This document shows positions 43,252-52,021 of a stretch of 64,000 nt of DNA, in pieces; position 1 is the stretch's first letter; every line of letters starts with the position of its first letter. Source of the stretch: Bradyrhizobium sp. PSBB068. GTDB taxonomy: Bacteria; Pseudomonadota; Alphaproteobacteria; Rhizobiales; Xanthobacteraceae. The translations under genes were made by a program, and so were the position numbers. Location of the stretch: NCBI GenBank assembly GCA_016839165.1, contig CP069300.1, positions 124,001-188,000 of the forward strand, written 5' to 3'. The notes beneath the pieces were generated by a model, which was not told the DNA's origin, did not search any database, and saw nothing but the letters and a program-made list of their open reading frames with translations.

Positions 43252-45042
43252 ATGCTGGACAAACTGAACCCGGCTACCGAGGACGCGCCTGAACTGATCG
43301 CCGAGCGCTGGATCGGCGCGCTCGATGCGGCGCTTGCCGGCCGCTCCGCTCATGCTCTCACCGCGTTGTTCGCGCCCGAGAGCCACTGGCGCAATATCTT
43401 CGGTATTTCCTGGCATTTTGCGACATTCAGTGGGCGGCAAGGCGTCGTTGCCGAGCTGCTGGCCCGCGTCGCCTCGGTGAACGCCACTGGATTCCGTCTC
43501 GATGGCCGTGCCTTGATACCGCGACGCGCCGTGGTGGCCGGACGGGAGGTGATCGAGGCCGTTTTTACCTTCGACACGTCGAACGGGCCGGGCACTGGCG
43601 CGATCCGCCTGCTTCCAGACGTCGATGGAAATTCCGCGGCGTGGACGTTTTCCACCATGCTCGACTTCGATCGCGTCTGCGACGCGCGCGCCGGGCACAC
43701 CGCCGAACAATCCCATGCGCGCGATTTCGCCGCACCCGACTGGCTCGAGCAGCGCCATGCCTCGCGCGCCTATGCCGACCGCGAGCCTGACGTGCTGATC
43801 GTCGGCGGCGGCCATGCCGGCATCGCGGCCGCGGTCGAGTGCAAGCGGATCGGGCTCGACGCCTTGATCGTCGATCGCGAGCGGCGCATCGGCGACAATT
43901 GGCGGCTGCGCTATCGCGGCTTGAAGCTGCACAACAAGACGCCGGTCAATCTGTTTCGCTACCTGCCGTTCCCGCCGACCTTCCCGGACTACATCCCGAA
44001 GGACAAGATCGCGAACTGGCTGGAAAGCTATGTCGACATCATGGAGCTCGACTTCTGGACCGAGACCTCGTTCGACGGCGCGCGCTATGACGATGCCATG
44101 CAACGCTGGACGGTGACGCTGCAACGGAGCGATGGCCCGCGCACGCTGCATCCGAAGCACATCGTGCTCGCGACCAGCGTCAGCGGCACGCCGAATATCC
44201 CCACCATCCCTGGCATCGAGAATTTCAAGGGCAAGGTGCTGCATTCGAGCCAATTCGCGGCGGGGCGCGAATGGGCAGGCCGCTCGGTCGTCGTGTTCGG
44301 CACCGGCACCAGCGCGCATGACATCTGCCAGGAGCTGCACGCTGCCGGCGCCGACGTCACCATGGTCCAGCGCAGCCCGACCATGGTGGTCAATGTCGAG
44401 CCGGCACAGCTCTACGACAGGACCTATCTCGGCGACGGCCCGCCGATCGAGGTGCGCGACATCCTCAATTCCGGCGTGCCGCTGCCGGTCATGAAGGTCG
44501 CGCACAAGATCATCACCGACGAGGTGAAGCGGCTCGATGCGCCGTTGCTGTCGCGGCTGGAGCGCGCCGGCTTCCGGCTCGAATTCGGCGAGGACGGCAC
44601 CGGCTGGCCGCTGAAATTCCGCTCCCGCGGCGGCGGCTACTACTTCAACGTCGGCTGCTCCGAGCTGATCGCCGACGGCAAGATCCGCCTGATCCAGGCC
44701 GCCGACATCACCGGCTTCACCGCCGATGGCCTCGCGCTGAAGGGCGGCAAGACGCTCGCGGCCGAGCTGTTTGTGCTCGCCACCGGCTACAAGGGCCCCG
44801 ACCATCTCGTCGGCCGACTGTTCGGCGAGGATGTCGCCGCGCGCGTCGGCCGGGTCTGGGGCTTCGACGAGGCGACGCAGGAGCTGCGCAACATGTGGAC
44901 GCGCACACCCCAGCCCGGCCTCTGGTTCACTGGCGGCGCCTTCTCGCAGGCCCGCATCTACAGCCGCTTCATCGCGCTGCAGATCGCCGCGATCGAAGCC
45001 GGCACGCTTTCCAAATCATTCAACTGCAAGCACGCGAACTGA
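43252..45042 (+). CDS. Flavin-containing monooxygenase with N-terminal NTF2-like domain
   Basis: A 596-residue FAD/NADPH monooxygenase (FMO/Baeyer-Villiger group). Residues 15-160 look like an NTF2/SnoaL-type domain (LTALFAPESHWRNIFG, WHFATFSG). The FAD fingerprint is DVLIVGGGHAGIAAAVE (near 179), the FMO-type mark is FKGKVLHSSQF, and the NADPH fingerprint is VVVFGTGTSAHDIC (near 343). A C-terminal ATGYKG motif is conserved. It probably oxygenates a ketone or amine. It starts at ATG 43252, 87 bases after the fusion gene, and is followed ten bases later by an esterase gene. Together they could oxidise a ketone to an ester and cleave it (inference). Confidence 0.88.
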   Translation: MLDKLNPATEDAPELIAERWIGALDAALAGRSAHALTALFAPESHWRNIFGISWHFATFSGRQGVVAELLARVASVNATGFRLDGRALIPRRAVVAGREVIEAVFTFDTSNGPGTGAIRLLPDVDGNSAAWTFSTMLDFDRVCDARAGHTAEQSHARDFAAPDWLEQRHASRAYADREPDVLIVGGGHAGIAAAVECKRIGLDALIVDRERRIGDNWRLRYRGLKLHNKTPVNLFRYLPFPPTFPDYIPKDKIANWLESYVDIMELDFWTETSFDGARYDDAMQRWTVTLQRSDGPRTLHPKHIVLATSVSGTPNIPTIPGIENFKGKVLHSSQFAAGREWAGRSVVVFGTGTSAHDICQELHAAGADVTMVQRSPTMVVNVEPAQLYDRTYLGDGPPIEVRDILNSGVPLPVMKVAHKIITDEVKRLDAPLLSRLERAGFRLEFGEDGTGWPLKFRSRGGGYYFNVGCSELIADGKIRLIQAADITGFTADGLALKGGKTLAAELFVLATGYKGPDHLVGRLFGEDVAARVGRVWGFDEATQELRNMWTRTPQPGLWFTGGAFSQARIYSRFIALQIAAIEAGTLSKSFNCKHAN

Positions 45043-45051
45043 AGGACCCCC

Positions 45052-46014
45052 ATGCCGCTCCCGCTCGATGCCGTCATTGCCAACATCATTCCGCTGCTGC
45101 CGCTGCGCGATCCCACCACCATGACGCCGCAGAGCGCGCGTGACTCGCTGCGCGCTTTGGCCGATGCGCGCGCCGCGGTGCCGCCACCGCCGGTCGATGT
45201 CGCCAGCAACATCGAGGTGCAGGGCGCCGGCGGCAAGCTCGCCGCTCGGCTCTACCGCAACGGCCGCGGCTCGGCGCCGACCGTGATCTTCTTCCATGGC
45301 GGCGGCTGGGTCGCCGGCGATCTCGAGACCCATGATCGCCAGGCCCGCAACCTCGTGATCGAGACCGGCGCTGTCGTGATCTCGGTCGATTACCGCCGCC
45401 CGCCGGAGACGCGCTTTCCCGGCGCGTTCGAGGATGCGTTCGCCGCGGTCCGCGACGTGGTGGGGCGCATCAGCGAATTCGGCGGCGATCTCTCCCGCGT
45501 CGGCGTCGCCGGCGATTCCGCCGGCGGCAATCTTGCCGCGACCGCAGCGCTCGCCTGCCGCGACGCCGGCATCGCGCTCGCCGGGCAGCTGCTCGTCTAT
45601 CCCGTCACCGACGTGGTCGGCAATTTCGCCGATCCCGCGGAGAATGCCAAATTCCCGTCGCGCGCCGAGAATGCCGAGGGCTACTTCCTGTCACGCGCGG
45701 TGATGGAATGGTTCTGCGGCCATTATCTCGCGAACCCCGCGCTGGGCACCGACTGGCGCGTTTCGCCGCTGCGCGCGACGAGCCTCAAGGGTGCCGCGCC
45801 GGCGGTCGTCACCACGGCCTGGTTCGACCCGTTGCGCGACGAGGGCCATGCCTATGCGAGGGCATTGCAGGCGGCCGGCGTGCCTGTGACCTATCACACG
45901 GGCGATGGCCTCATTCACGGCTATTTCGGCCTCGGCGACGCCTCGGCCGCCGCGCGCGCCGAGGCGCAGCGCGCGCGAGCCGATTTCAAGGTGTTGTTGG
46001 AGAAGGGGGTGTAA
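45052..46014 (+). CDS. Alpha/beta hydrolase, hormone-sensitive-lipase-like
   Basis: A 320-residue esterase of the HSL (family IV) group. The oxyanion-hole motif is FFHGGGWVAGD (near 82), the nucleophile elbow is GDSAGGNLAATAAL (near 153), and the Asp and His appear in AWFDPLRDEGHAYA and DGLIHGYFG. No signal peptide; cytoplasmic. It likely hydrolyses short-chain esters. It lies nine bases after the monooxygenase stop and so is probably co-transcribed with it, which fits a ketone-to-ester-to-acid route. Confidence 0.92.
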   Translation: MPLPLDAVIANIIPLLPLRDPTTMTPQSARDSLRALADARAAVPPPPVDVASNIEVQGAGGKLAARLYRNGRGSAPTVIFFHGGGWVAGDLETHDRQARNLVIETGAVVISVDYRRPPETRFPGAFEDAFAAVRDVVGRISEFGGDLSRVGVAGDSAGGNLAATAALACRDAGIALAGQLLVYPVTDVVGNFADPAENAKFPSRAENAEGYFLSRAVMEWFCGHYLANPALGTDWRVSPLRATSLKGAAPAVVTTAWFDPLRDEGHAYARALQAAGVPVTYHTGDGLIHGYFGLGDASAAARAEAQRARADFKVLLEKGV

Positions 46015-46424
46015 CTCCTCCCCGCGGGGCGGCGCGCGTTACCAAAACTGTGAAAACAACCCCATGCAAAGGAGCCGGCGGTAGCCCGGGGCGTTCCTTC
46101 AGGTGACTTGACGCGTCGGGCAACTCAGGGTTATATTTCTAATATTCCGAAATCTGGCACGCGTGTGCGCCCCAGGGGTACATATGGCATTTGCGTGCGT
46201 CTGAACTGACGTTTCCGCGTCGTCCTGGTATTGGTTGACGAAGGGAGTCTAACTTCCGTCGTCCCGGCGAAGGCCGGGACCCATTACCCCGATTGGATGT
46301 TTGGCGCGACGCTGGGGCCGCAGCCCGCTGCAACGACAGGCTACGGTGGTTATGGGTCCCGGCCTGCGCCGGGACGACGATGTGGGTGGTTTTGCGTTCT
46401 ACAACTTCCGCCTCAGCAACCCCC
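46015..46424. other. Intergenic with palindromic repeat
   Basis: The gap between two convergent genes contains the palindromic repeat at 46256-46379 and no supported gene. The AT-richer stretch around 46130-46200 (ttatatttctaatattcc) has no evident gene. Confidence 0.5.
46256..46379. repeat. GTCGTCCC palindromic repeat
   Basis: Left arm ccgtcgtcccggcgaaggcc.. with gggacccat; right arm tggttatgggtcccggcctg.. ending gggacgac. The same family as at 27283 and 47741, without the GTGCGC palindrome insert. Confidence 0.75.
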
Positions 46425-47627
46425 TCAATCGTTCCCGATGGTGTCGCCGAACAGCTGCCAGGTCTCGCCGTTGAACTTCTGCAGCCGCATCGCCTCCACC
46501 GGGAAATAGTCGGTCGGCGACGTCTTCACCTTGATGCCGGGCAGGAACATCGGCAGCGCGATGTCGAGGTTGGCGGCCTGCTTCATGATGTTCTCATGGG
46601 TGAGGTCGTCGCCGCATTGCTTGAGCACCTGCACCGTCGCCTCCGCCACTACATAGCCGTAGACGATCAGCTGGTCCTGCAGATTGCCGTCGGGGAAATA
46701 GTCCTTCATGAACGTCTTCAGCGCGATCACATCGGGATCGTCCTTCCACTGCGGATCGTTCGGATCCTTCAGCGAGTAGGACGAGATGATGCCCTTGGAG
46801 TGTTCGAAGCCGGCCGGCTTCAGCACCGAGGACACCGAGGTCGAGGTCGCGGCGAGGAAGAACATGTCGGGCTTCCAGCCGATCTCGCCGATCTTCTTGA
46901 TAGCCTGCGCCGCCTGCTTTGGGATCGCGTGCATGAACAGCACGTTGGCGCCGGAGGCCTTCAGCTTCACGATCTGGCTGTCGACCGTCGGGTCGGTCGA
47001 TTCATAGGTGGCTTCCGCCACCACCATCTTGGCGGTGTTGTCCGGCCCCAGCCCCTTCTTGAAGCCGTTGCCGTAATCCTTGCCGGCATCGTCGTTCTGG
47101 TAGAACAGCGCGATCTTCGCGTCCGGCTTGTTGGTCAGCACATACTTGGCATAGACCGCGGTCTCGGCCTGGTACGACGGCTGGAAGCCGATCGACCATG
47201 GAAAATGCTGATAGTCGCCCCACAGCGTGGCGCCGGCGCCGACGAACAGCTGCGGCACTTTCTTGTCGTTGAGATATTTGCGCACGGCAAGGCCGGTCGG
47301 CGTGCCCAGCGGATTGAGGATCGCGGCAACCTCCTCCTGCTCCACCAGCTTGCGGGTCTGCTCCACGGTCTTCGGCGGCGAATAGCCGTCGTCGAGCGTG
47401 ATCAGATTGATCTTGCGCCCGTTCACGCCGCCCCGGTCGTTGATCATTTTGAAGTAGGCGGCCTGGGTCTTCGCGATCACGCTGTAGGCCGATGCCGCGC
47501 CGGAGAATGGCGAGGTCTGTCCGAGCTTGACCTCGGTGTCGCTGGCCCCCAGTCCGTATTTCTTCTCGGCGGCCTGAGCCTGCGTCGCGAGCACAAGCGC
47601 TGCGGCTGTGATGGCCTTCCATCTCAT
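46425..47627 (-). CDS. ABC transporter substrate-binding protein (branched-chain type)
   Basis: A 400-residue periplasmic type I receptor. The signal peptide is residues 1-19 (ITAAALVLATQAQA). The mature part shows VKLGQTSPFSGAASAY, INDRGGVNGRKINL, the ligand-site NPLGTPTGLAVRKYL and ALFYQNDDAGKDYGNGF, all LivJ/Peripla_BP_6-like. No permease or ATPase is adjacent, so it is an orphan receptor. Such orphans are numerous in Bradyrhizobium and often bind aromatic or branched solutes; the ligand is not known. The gene is monocistronic, with palindromic repeats on both sides. Confidence 0.9.
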   Translation of the reverse strand: MRWKAITAAALVLATQAQAAEKKYGLGASDTEVKLGQTSPFSGAASAYSVIAKTQAAYFKMINDRGGVNGRKINLITLDDGYSPPKTVEQTRKLVEQEEVAAILNPLGTPTGLAVRKYLNDKKVPQLFVGAGATLWGDYQHFPWSIGFQPSYQAETAVYAKYVLTNKPDAKIALFYQNDDAGKDYGNGFKKGLGPDNTAKMVVAEATYESTDPTVDSQIVKLKASGANVLFMHAIPKQAAQAIKKIGEIGWKPDMFFLAATSTSVSSVLKPAGFEHSKGIISSYSLKDPNDPQWKDDPDVIALKTFMKDYFPDGNLQDQLIVYGYVVAEATVQVLKQCGDDLTHENIMKQAANLDIALPMFLPGIKVKTSPTDYFPVEAMRLQKFNGETWQLFGDTIGND

Positions 47628-47740
47628 CGTGAGCCTCCCTGCGGCTTTTTTGTTTTGTTCGCGCGGGAGAGCTTACGCAGGTCGAGAAGGGCGGGCTTGT
47701 GGGGAGACGCCGGGGCAGGGATGCGAAAATGCGGCTATTG

Positions 47741-47884
47741 CCGTCGTCCCGGCCTAGTGCGCAATTGCGCACGGGAGCCGGGACCCATAACGACTAATGT
47801 TTGCCGTTACGCGGAATGTTGCCCCAGCGTCGCATCACACAAATAGCCGGGGTAATGGGTCCTGGCCTTCGCCGGGACGACGAT
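47741..47884. repeat. GTCGTCCC palindromic repeat with 16-base palindrome insert
   Basis: Left arm ccgtcgtcccgg.. and gggacccataac; right arm gtaatgggtcctggccttcg.. gggacgac. The left arm is split by the perfect palindrome GTGCGCAATTGCGCAC (47757-47772), as in the right arm of the copy at 27283. Confidence 0.75.
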
Positions 47885-47899
47885 GACGAGATAGCGCCC

Positions 47900-48124
47900 T
47901 CAGCGATAGCGCACGCTGCCGGTGGTGACCGGGTCGGTCGGCAGCACGGTGGCGCCGGCGCGGTTGGCGGCGGCGGAGGTGATCATGCCCGGCTCGCCCT
48001 TCAACACATTGCGGGGCGGGTTGAATTCGAGGATGACGAGGACCGCGGTCGCCAGCACCGCCACGGCGGCGGTCGCGATCGCAGGCATCAGTCTTCCGCG
48101 CGTATCGGCTGCGCGAACTTGCAT
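47900..48124 (-). CDS. Small single-helix membrane protein
   Basis: A 74-residue protein with a transmembrane segment at about 14-33 (AIATAAVAVLATAVLVILEF) and a soluble tail with AGATVLPTDPVTTGSVRYR. The basic residues before the helix favour an N-in, C-out topology. No family name is recognised, though the end (TDPVTTGSVRYR) looks familiar from Bradyrhizobium hypothetical proteins. AAGGA stands seven bases before ATG 48124. Neighbours are a palindromic repeat and a long gap. Confidence 0.6.
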   Translation of the reverse strand: MQVRAADTRGRLMPAIATAAVAVLATAVLVILEFNPPRNVLKGEPGMITSAAANRAGATVLPTDPVTTGSVRYR

Positions 48125-49016
48125 TGATCAATTCCTTTATCGGGGTCGTTCTTTGGACCTGACATAAGAACGGCCAGGCTTGTTCCCAAGAGTGCGGCGC
48201 ACATGCCTCACAATCAGTTGTACCGTCCGTGATGTCCTTCACGGATTTCGAGCCGCGCAGCTTGGCCGCATCGAATCGGAATCGTGTCGGACGGCTTGTT
48301 TGCACACTAACATCTGGAAGAGATCGTGGCGTTTTGCATGCGCCTCATGCGCTCGTGATGATGCGAATGAGTTTGTGATTAATGCCGGCGCGAGAAGGCC
48401 GTTTTGCCTTGATTTATAGGGTTTCTGAACTGGGAGAGGCGTACGCGTTAAGCGTTTCTTCACGCACGGACAGCGCATCAAAATAGATTCGTGCTGTGGC
48501 GAGCGATGACACCGCTGTCATTGGCAGCAGGTGGCAACGGGCGTGTTCGGCAGAGAGTAACCGGGCTTGTCAGGCGGTCTCGTCCGTCGAGCCGCTTGGC
48601 GGAGGCTTTAGCGAAGGCGGGAAGCAACCATCTCTCCCGTCGCGAGACGGTAGATTGTCTTGCTCTTCACTGATTGATGTAGAGGAGAATCCACTCGCGC
48701 CGCGTTTGCGTGCGGCGCGCTTGTCTTGCGTGCACTCCGCGTCCACCGCATCCGCCTCCACGTTCGTGACGATCGCGATATGCCCCTCTCAGAGGAGGCG
48801 GGACGCGCTGCTTGTACCCGTGAGTGGTCGAGAAATAGGAACATTTTCTTTGTACGGACCGGACAGGGGGTGTCGCGTCGAAAAGGCGGGCGAAATTCGC
48901 GGTTTGGCGCGGGTCGGCTGCAAGCCTTGAGCATCGCGGAATGACGGGCAGTTGCAACGGCTTGTCACGGCAACCGAACTTCGGCACGATGCGACTGCCG
49001 CGTATTCGGGCATGTT
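48125..49016. other. Long gap, no supported gene
   Basis: About 890 bases without a convincing gene. An open frame at 48496-48930 has weak codon bias and no recognisable domain. Small hairpins occur (ATGACA-CCGC-TGTCAT at 48506-48521 and a GC-rich one near 48690-48720). The region could hold regulatory RNA, but I cannot support one. Confidence 0.45.
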
Positions 49017-51200
49017 GTGGGATGCGGGCAGGCTTCCGGGTGGGCCGATATTGTTTGGCAGTTTGTCTTGAGTGACCTTGCGACCGATCCCCCGCTTGAA
49101 TTCGTCAACGGCGTGGCGCGCGAACGCGGTGGGTTCTGGCGCCGCGTGACGGCGTTCGCGATCGACATCGCCATCGCAACGTTGTTGCTCCAGGTGCTGG
49201 CGTTCGCCCTGTATCCCGCGACCGGCGGGCGCGTGCAGTTTCCCGGCGGCTTCATGCTGCTGTATTGCGATCAGCTCAAGGCCGTCCCCCAAGGCTTCGA
49301 CGTCCCGGCAGGTTTCGTCCCCACCACGATCGTCGATTGCCGGCAGGGCCTGTTTCAGCTGACGTCGGCACGGGCGCTGAACCTGGTGCAGGTCACGCAA
49401 AACGGCGTCCTCACCACGAGAAAGCAAATCACCTTCCTGCGCGATGTCGAGGGCAAACCGGTCGAGCAACCGATCCTCGGCCTGTTCTGGCTGCCGCTGT
49501 TCTTCGTGCTGCGCCTGCTGTTCGATCGCCGGGGCGGCACGCCGGGTCGCCGGTTGCTCGGTCTTCGCCTGACTGACGCCGCGAGCGGGCAGCGTCCGCC
49601 ATCATCGAGCGCGGTGGTGCGCCGCTATCTGATGCAGGCGTTGCCGCTCGCACCCTACGCCGTCGAGCCGGTGCTGCTGTCCTTGTCCGGGGTGCACATC
49701 GTGCCGCTCGGCGAGGCCTGGTGGATGGCGTTGATCCTGCCCACGGTGTGCGGCGGCATCGGCGCCCTGATCGCGCTGCATAACGTGATCTATCGCAAGG
49801 ATGCCTTCTACGATTCCTTTGCGCAGACCAGCGTGCTGCGGACCGATGGCGCCGGTGCCGTGATGCGGGCCGCGGCCATGCCACCGTTGCTGCCGCCGTC
49901 ATTGCCGGACGTCACGCCGGGTCAAGTCGAAGCTGCTCTTTTCGACGGGCCCGAGCAGGCTGCTGCCGATGCATTGGGCGTTGCCCAGCCGAGCGCAGCT
50001 GCGCCGCCGCCAGCCGTCGTGCTTCCTCCGCCCTTGCCGCGGCCGGCCAATTACTTCGTGCGGCACTGGCGCGGCGAGCTGTCGCTGCCGGTCTCCTATT
50101 GGGTCAACGGCACCGCGCTCGGCGCCGGCCTCGGCGTTGCGATTGCCGTGGTCGGCCATCTGCTCTACGAGCGCGGCAGCGAGTATCCGGCGTTGTGGCT
50201 GGGCTCGGTGATCGCGATCTGGGCGTCGATCGTGCTGTTGCGGATCTGGGTCACCGTCGGCGTCTGGCGTTCGGCCTCGCGCTACCGGGCGCTTGGCAAG
50301 TCGTTCTGGGGCGGTGCGGCCAAGGTCACCACCGCACTCGGCGTGGCGTACCTCGCCTATAGCTGCCTGTTCGTCGCGGCGCCGCAGATCGCTGGTGTCT
50401 ACGAGATCGTCTCCGGCGACACCCGCCTCGGGCCGCACCAGTTCCGCGTGCTGTTGAACGGCCAGATGCTGGAATTCTCGGGCGGCATAACCTTCGGTGT
50501 CGCCAAGGAGCTCGAGGGCTTCCTCAACGCGATGAGTGACCTCAAGGTGGTCCGGCTCAATTCGATCGGCGGGCGTATGAACGAGGCGCAGAAGATGGCC
50601 GACCTGATCAAGGCGCGCGGACTTGCGACCTTCGTCAAGGACACCTGTGTCTCCGCCTGCACGGTGGTGTTTCTCGGCGGCAAGGAGCGCGGACTGTTCA
50701 CAGGCGGCGGCAAGCTCGGATTTCACCAGGCTTCATTTCGTGGCATGACCGCGGCCGATCGCAGCTCCTCGATCGAACGGGAGATCGCGCGCCTGCAGCG
50801 CTTCGGCCTTAGCCGCAGCTTCGCCGAGCGCGCCATGAAGACGCCGCCGAGCGGCATGTGGTACCCCGACAAGGACGAACTGCTGCGTGAAAAGGTGGTG
50901 ACACGGCTCTACGCGCCGCCGCCACCTGCGAACAATCCAGCGAGCGGCAACCAGCCGCCCGCGACGGCGATGCCACAGACATCCGCGGCGGCAAGCAACG
51001 CCGCGGTTGCCGCACCGCCGGCGCCGGCTACGCCGCCTGCCGCGGCGGGCACGGGCCACGCTTTCCCGACGCCCGGCCCGCCATTGCATCTGGAATCCGG
51101 GACCTATCAGACCGAGCGCGTATGGATGCAGCCGTTTCCGACCAAGCCGGCATGGCCGACGCCGGCCGCGAAGGATGCCGAGGGAGAGAAGAAAGAATAG
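49017..51200 (+). CDS. RDD-domain membrane protein fused to ClpP-like domain
   Basis: Up to 727 residues. Residues 35-265 are an RDD membrane domain (GGFWRRVTAFAIDIAIATLL, GGTPGRRLLGLRLTD, FYDSFAQTSVL). A second membrane part spans about 350-460. From about 480 to 630 is a soluble domain resembling the COG3904 periplasmic ClpP/crotonase-like group: LNSIGGRMNEAQKMADLI, KDTCVSACTVVFLGGKERG and KLGFHQASF. The CVSAC serine is the likely nucleophile position. A Pro/Ala-rich tail ends the protein. The soluble domain probably faces the periplasm. The start is uncertain: GTG 49017 or TTG 49068 (SDLATDPP). It is convergent with rpmB. Confidence 0.8.
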   Translation: MGCGQASGWADIVWQFVLSDLATDPPLEFVNGVARERGGFWRRVTAFAIDIAIATLLLQVLAFALYPATGGRVQFPGGFMLLYCDQLKAVPQGFDVPAGFVPTTIVDCRQGLFQLTSARALNLVQVTQNGVLTTRKQITFLRDVEGKPVEQPILGLFWLPLFFVLRLLFDRRGGTPGRRLLGLRLTDAASGQRPPSSSAVVRRYLMQALPLAPYAVEPVLLSLSGVHIVPLGEAWWMALILPTVCGGIGALIALHNVIYRKDAFYDSFAQTSVLRTDGAGAVMRAAAMPPLLPPSLPDVTPGQVEAALFDGPEQAAADALGVAQPSAAAPPPAVVLPPPLPRPANYFVRHWRGELSLPVSYWVNGTALGAGLGVAIAVVGHLLYERGSEYPALWLGSVIAIWASIVLLRIWVTVGVWRSASRYRALGKSFWGGAAKVTTALGVAYLAYSCLFVAAPQIAGVYEIVSGDTRLGPHQFRVLLNGQMLEFSGGITFGVAKELEGFLNAMSDLKVVRLNSIGGRMNEAQKMADLIKARGLATFVKDTCVSACTVVFLGGKERGLFTGGGKLGFHQASFRGMTAADRSSSIEREIARLQRFGLSRSFAERAMKTPPSGMWYPDKDELLREKVVTRLYAPPPPANNPASGNQPPATAMPQTSAAASNAAVAAPPAPATPPAAAGTGHAFPTPGPPLHLESGTYQTERVWMQPFPTKPAWPTPAAKDAEGEKKE

Positions 51201-51306
51201 AGCGACGTATCGGTTCGATGGTGGAGCGCTTTGCCTTGCCGAAACCGGCGAAACGGGAAGCGTCGCTTGCACGCTTCCATGCGCGCGTCTCGCAAAGGAC
51301 AGGCGG

Positions 51307-51342
51307 AAAACAAAAACGGCCAGGTCATCGACCCGGCCGTTT
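51307..51342 (-). terminator. Rho-independent terminator of rpmB
   Basis: Read on the minus strand, AAACGGCC (51342-51335) pairs with GGCCGTTT (51321-51314), with inner GGTC/GACC pairing, and is followed by TTTTTGTTTT. It lies about 40 bases after the rpmB stop. Being convergent, it may also serve the RDD gene. Confidence 0.75.
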
Positions 51343-51379
51343 CAAAACTCTCTTCGCGAATTCCGCTCTCGCAGCTCGC

Positions 51380-51688
51380 TCAGCTCGCCTTCTTCACCGG
51401 GGCCGGCTTGCCGACCTTCTTCTCGATCGCGCGCTTCAGGTCGAGGGCGCGGGGCGAGAGCACGTCGGCCTTGGCCTTGAGCAGGTAGGCGTCGAGGCCG
51501 CCATTGTGGTCGACGCTCTTCAGGGCATTGGTCGAGACGCGCAGGCGCACGTTGCGGCCGAGCGCATCCGAGATGAAGGTCACGTTGGCCAGGTTCGGCA
51601 GGAAGCGCCGCTTGGTCTTGATATTCGAGTGGCTCACCTTGTGGCCCGTCTGGGGGCCCTTGGCCGTCAGTTCGCAGCGCCGGGACAT
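51380..51688 (-). CDS. rpmB: 50S ribosomal protein L28
   Basis: A 102-residue ribosomal protein of the large subunit. [56 protein letters not shown] and the C-terminal Lys-rich helix are all typical of alphaproteobacterial L28, which is longer than the 78-residue enterobacterial form. The N-terminal region lacks the CxxC zinc motif of the C+ paralogues. A consensus-like promoter stands about 100 bases upstream and a terminator follows, so it is monocistronic. Confidence 0.97.
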   Translation of the reverse strand: MSRRCELTAKGPQTGHKVSHSNIKTKRRFLPNLANVTFISDALGRNVRLRVSTNALKSVDHNGGLDAYLLKAKADVLSPRALDLKRAIEKKVGKPAPVKKAS

Positions 51689-52021
51689 CTTACAAAATCC
51701 TTATTGCATCCCCGCCGCTCTGCCAGGCGTGCAATCACACGGCCCGCGCGGGGGTTTTGAATTCGCGTCCATTTTCCAGGAACCGCGGGTGTATAGGGGG
51801 AGATCGCCCAACCGTCAAGATTATATCGCCGCATGGCGGTATCGGAGAATGCCGGTTCATAAGCCGTTCCAGCCACTTAACGGCTGAAATGGCAACCATA
51901 TAAAGGGCGTATTCGGCTGCAAGTCTTGGTTCCATAAGAGATGCGCACGTTGTCCGGCCGAATTGAACGTCCCGATGGACAGCGAACAGAGCGCCGATAG
52001 CAGGACCGTCAGGTAGGTTAA
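51689..52021. other. Intergenic between rpmB and DUF3108 gene
   Basis: Holds the rpmB promoter (51790-51818, minus) and the start region of the divergent DUF3108 gene. No further gene or repeat seen. Confidence 0.5.
51790..51818 (-). promoter_or_regulatory. Promoter of rpmB
   Basis: On the minus strand TTGACG (51818-51813) and TATACA (51795-51790) are 17 bases apart, close to the sigma-70-type consensus. The predicted start near 51783 leaves a leader of about 95 bases before ATG 51688. Confidence 0.75.

Noticed and set aside
41686..44805. Very long open frame on the minus strand opposite the acyltransferase fusion and monooxygenase
   Set aside because: It spans two well-identified genes, its protein is Arg/His/Asp/Gly-rich without any domain, and such frames are a normal side effect of high-GC codon use.
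48496..48930. Possible 144-residue gene in the long gap
   Set aside because: Ser/Arg-rich, weak third-position GC bias, no ribosome site and no domain.
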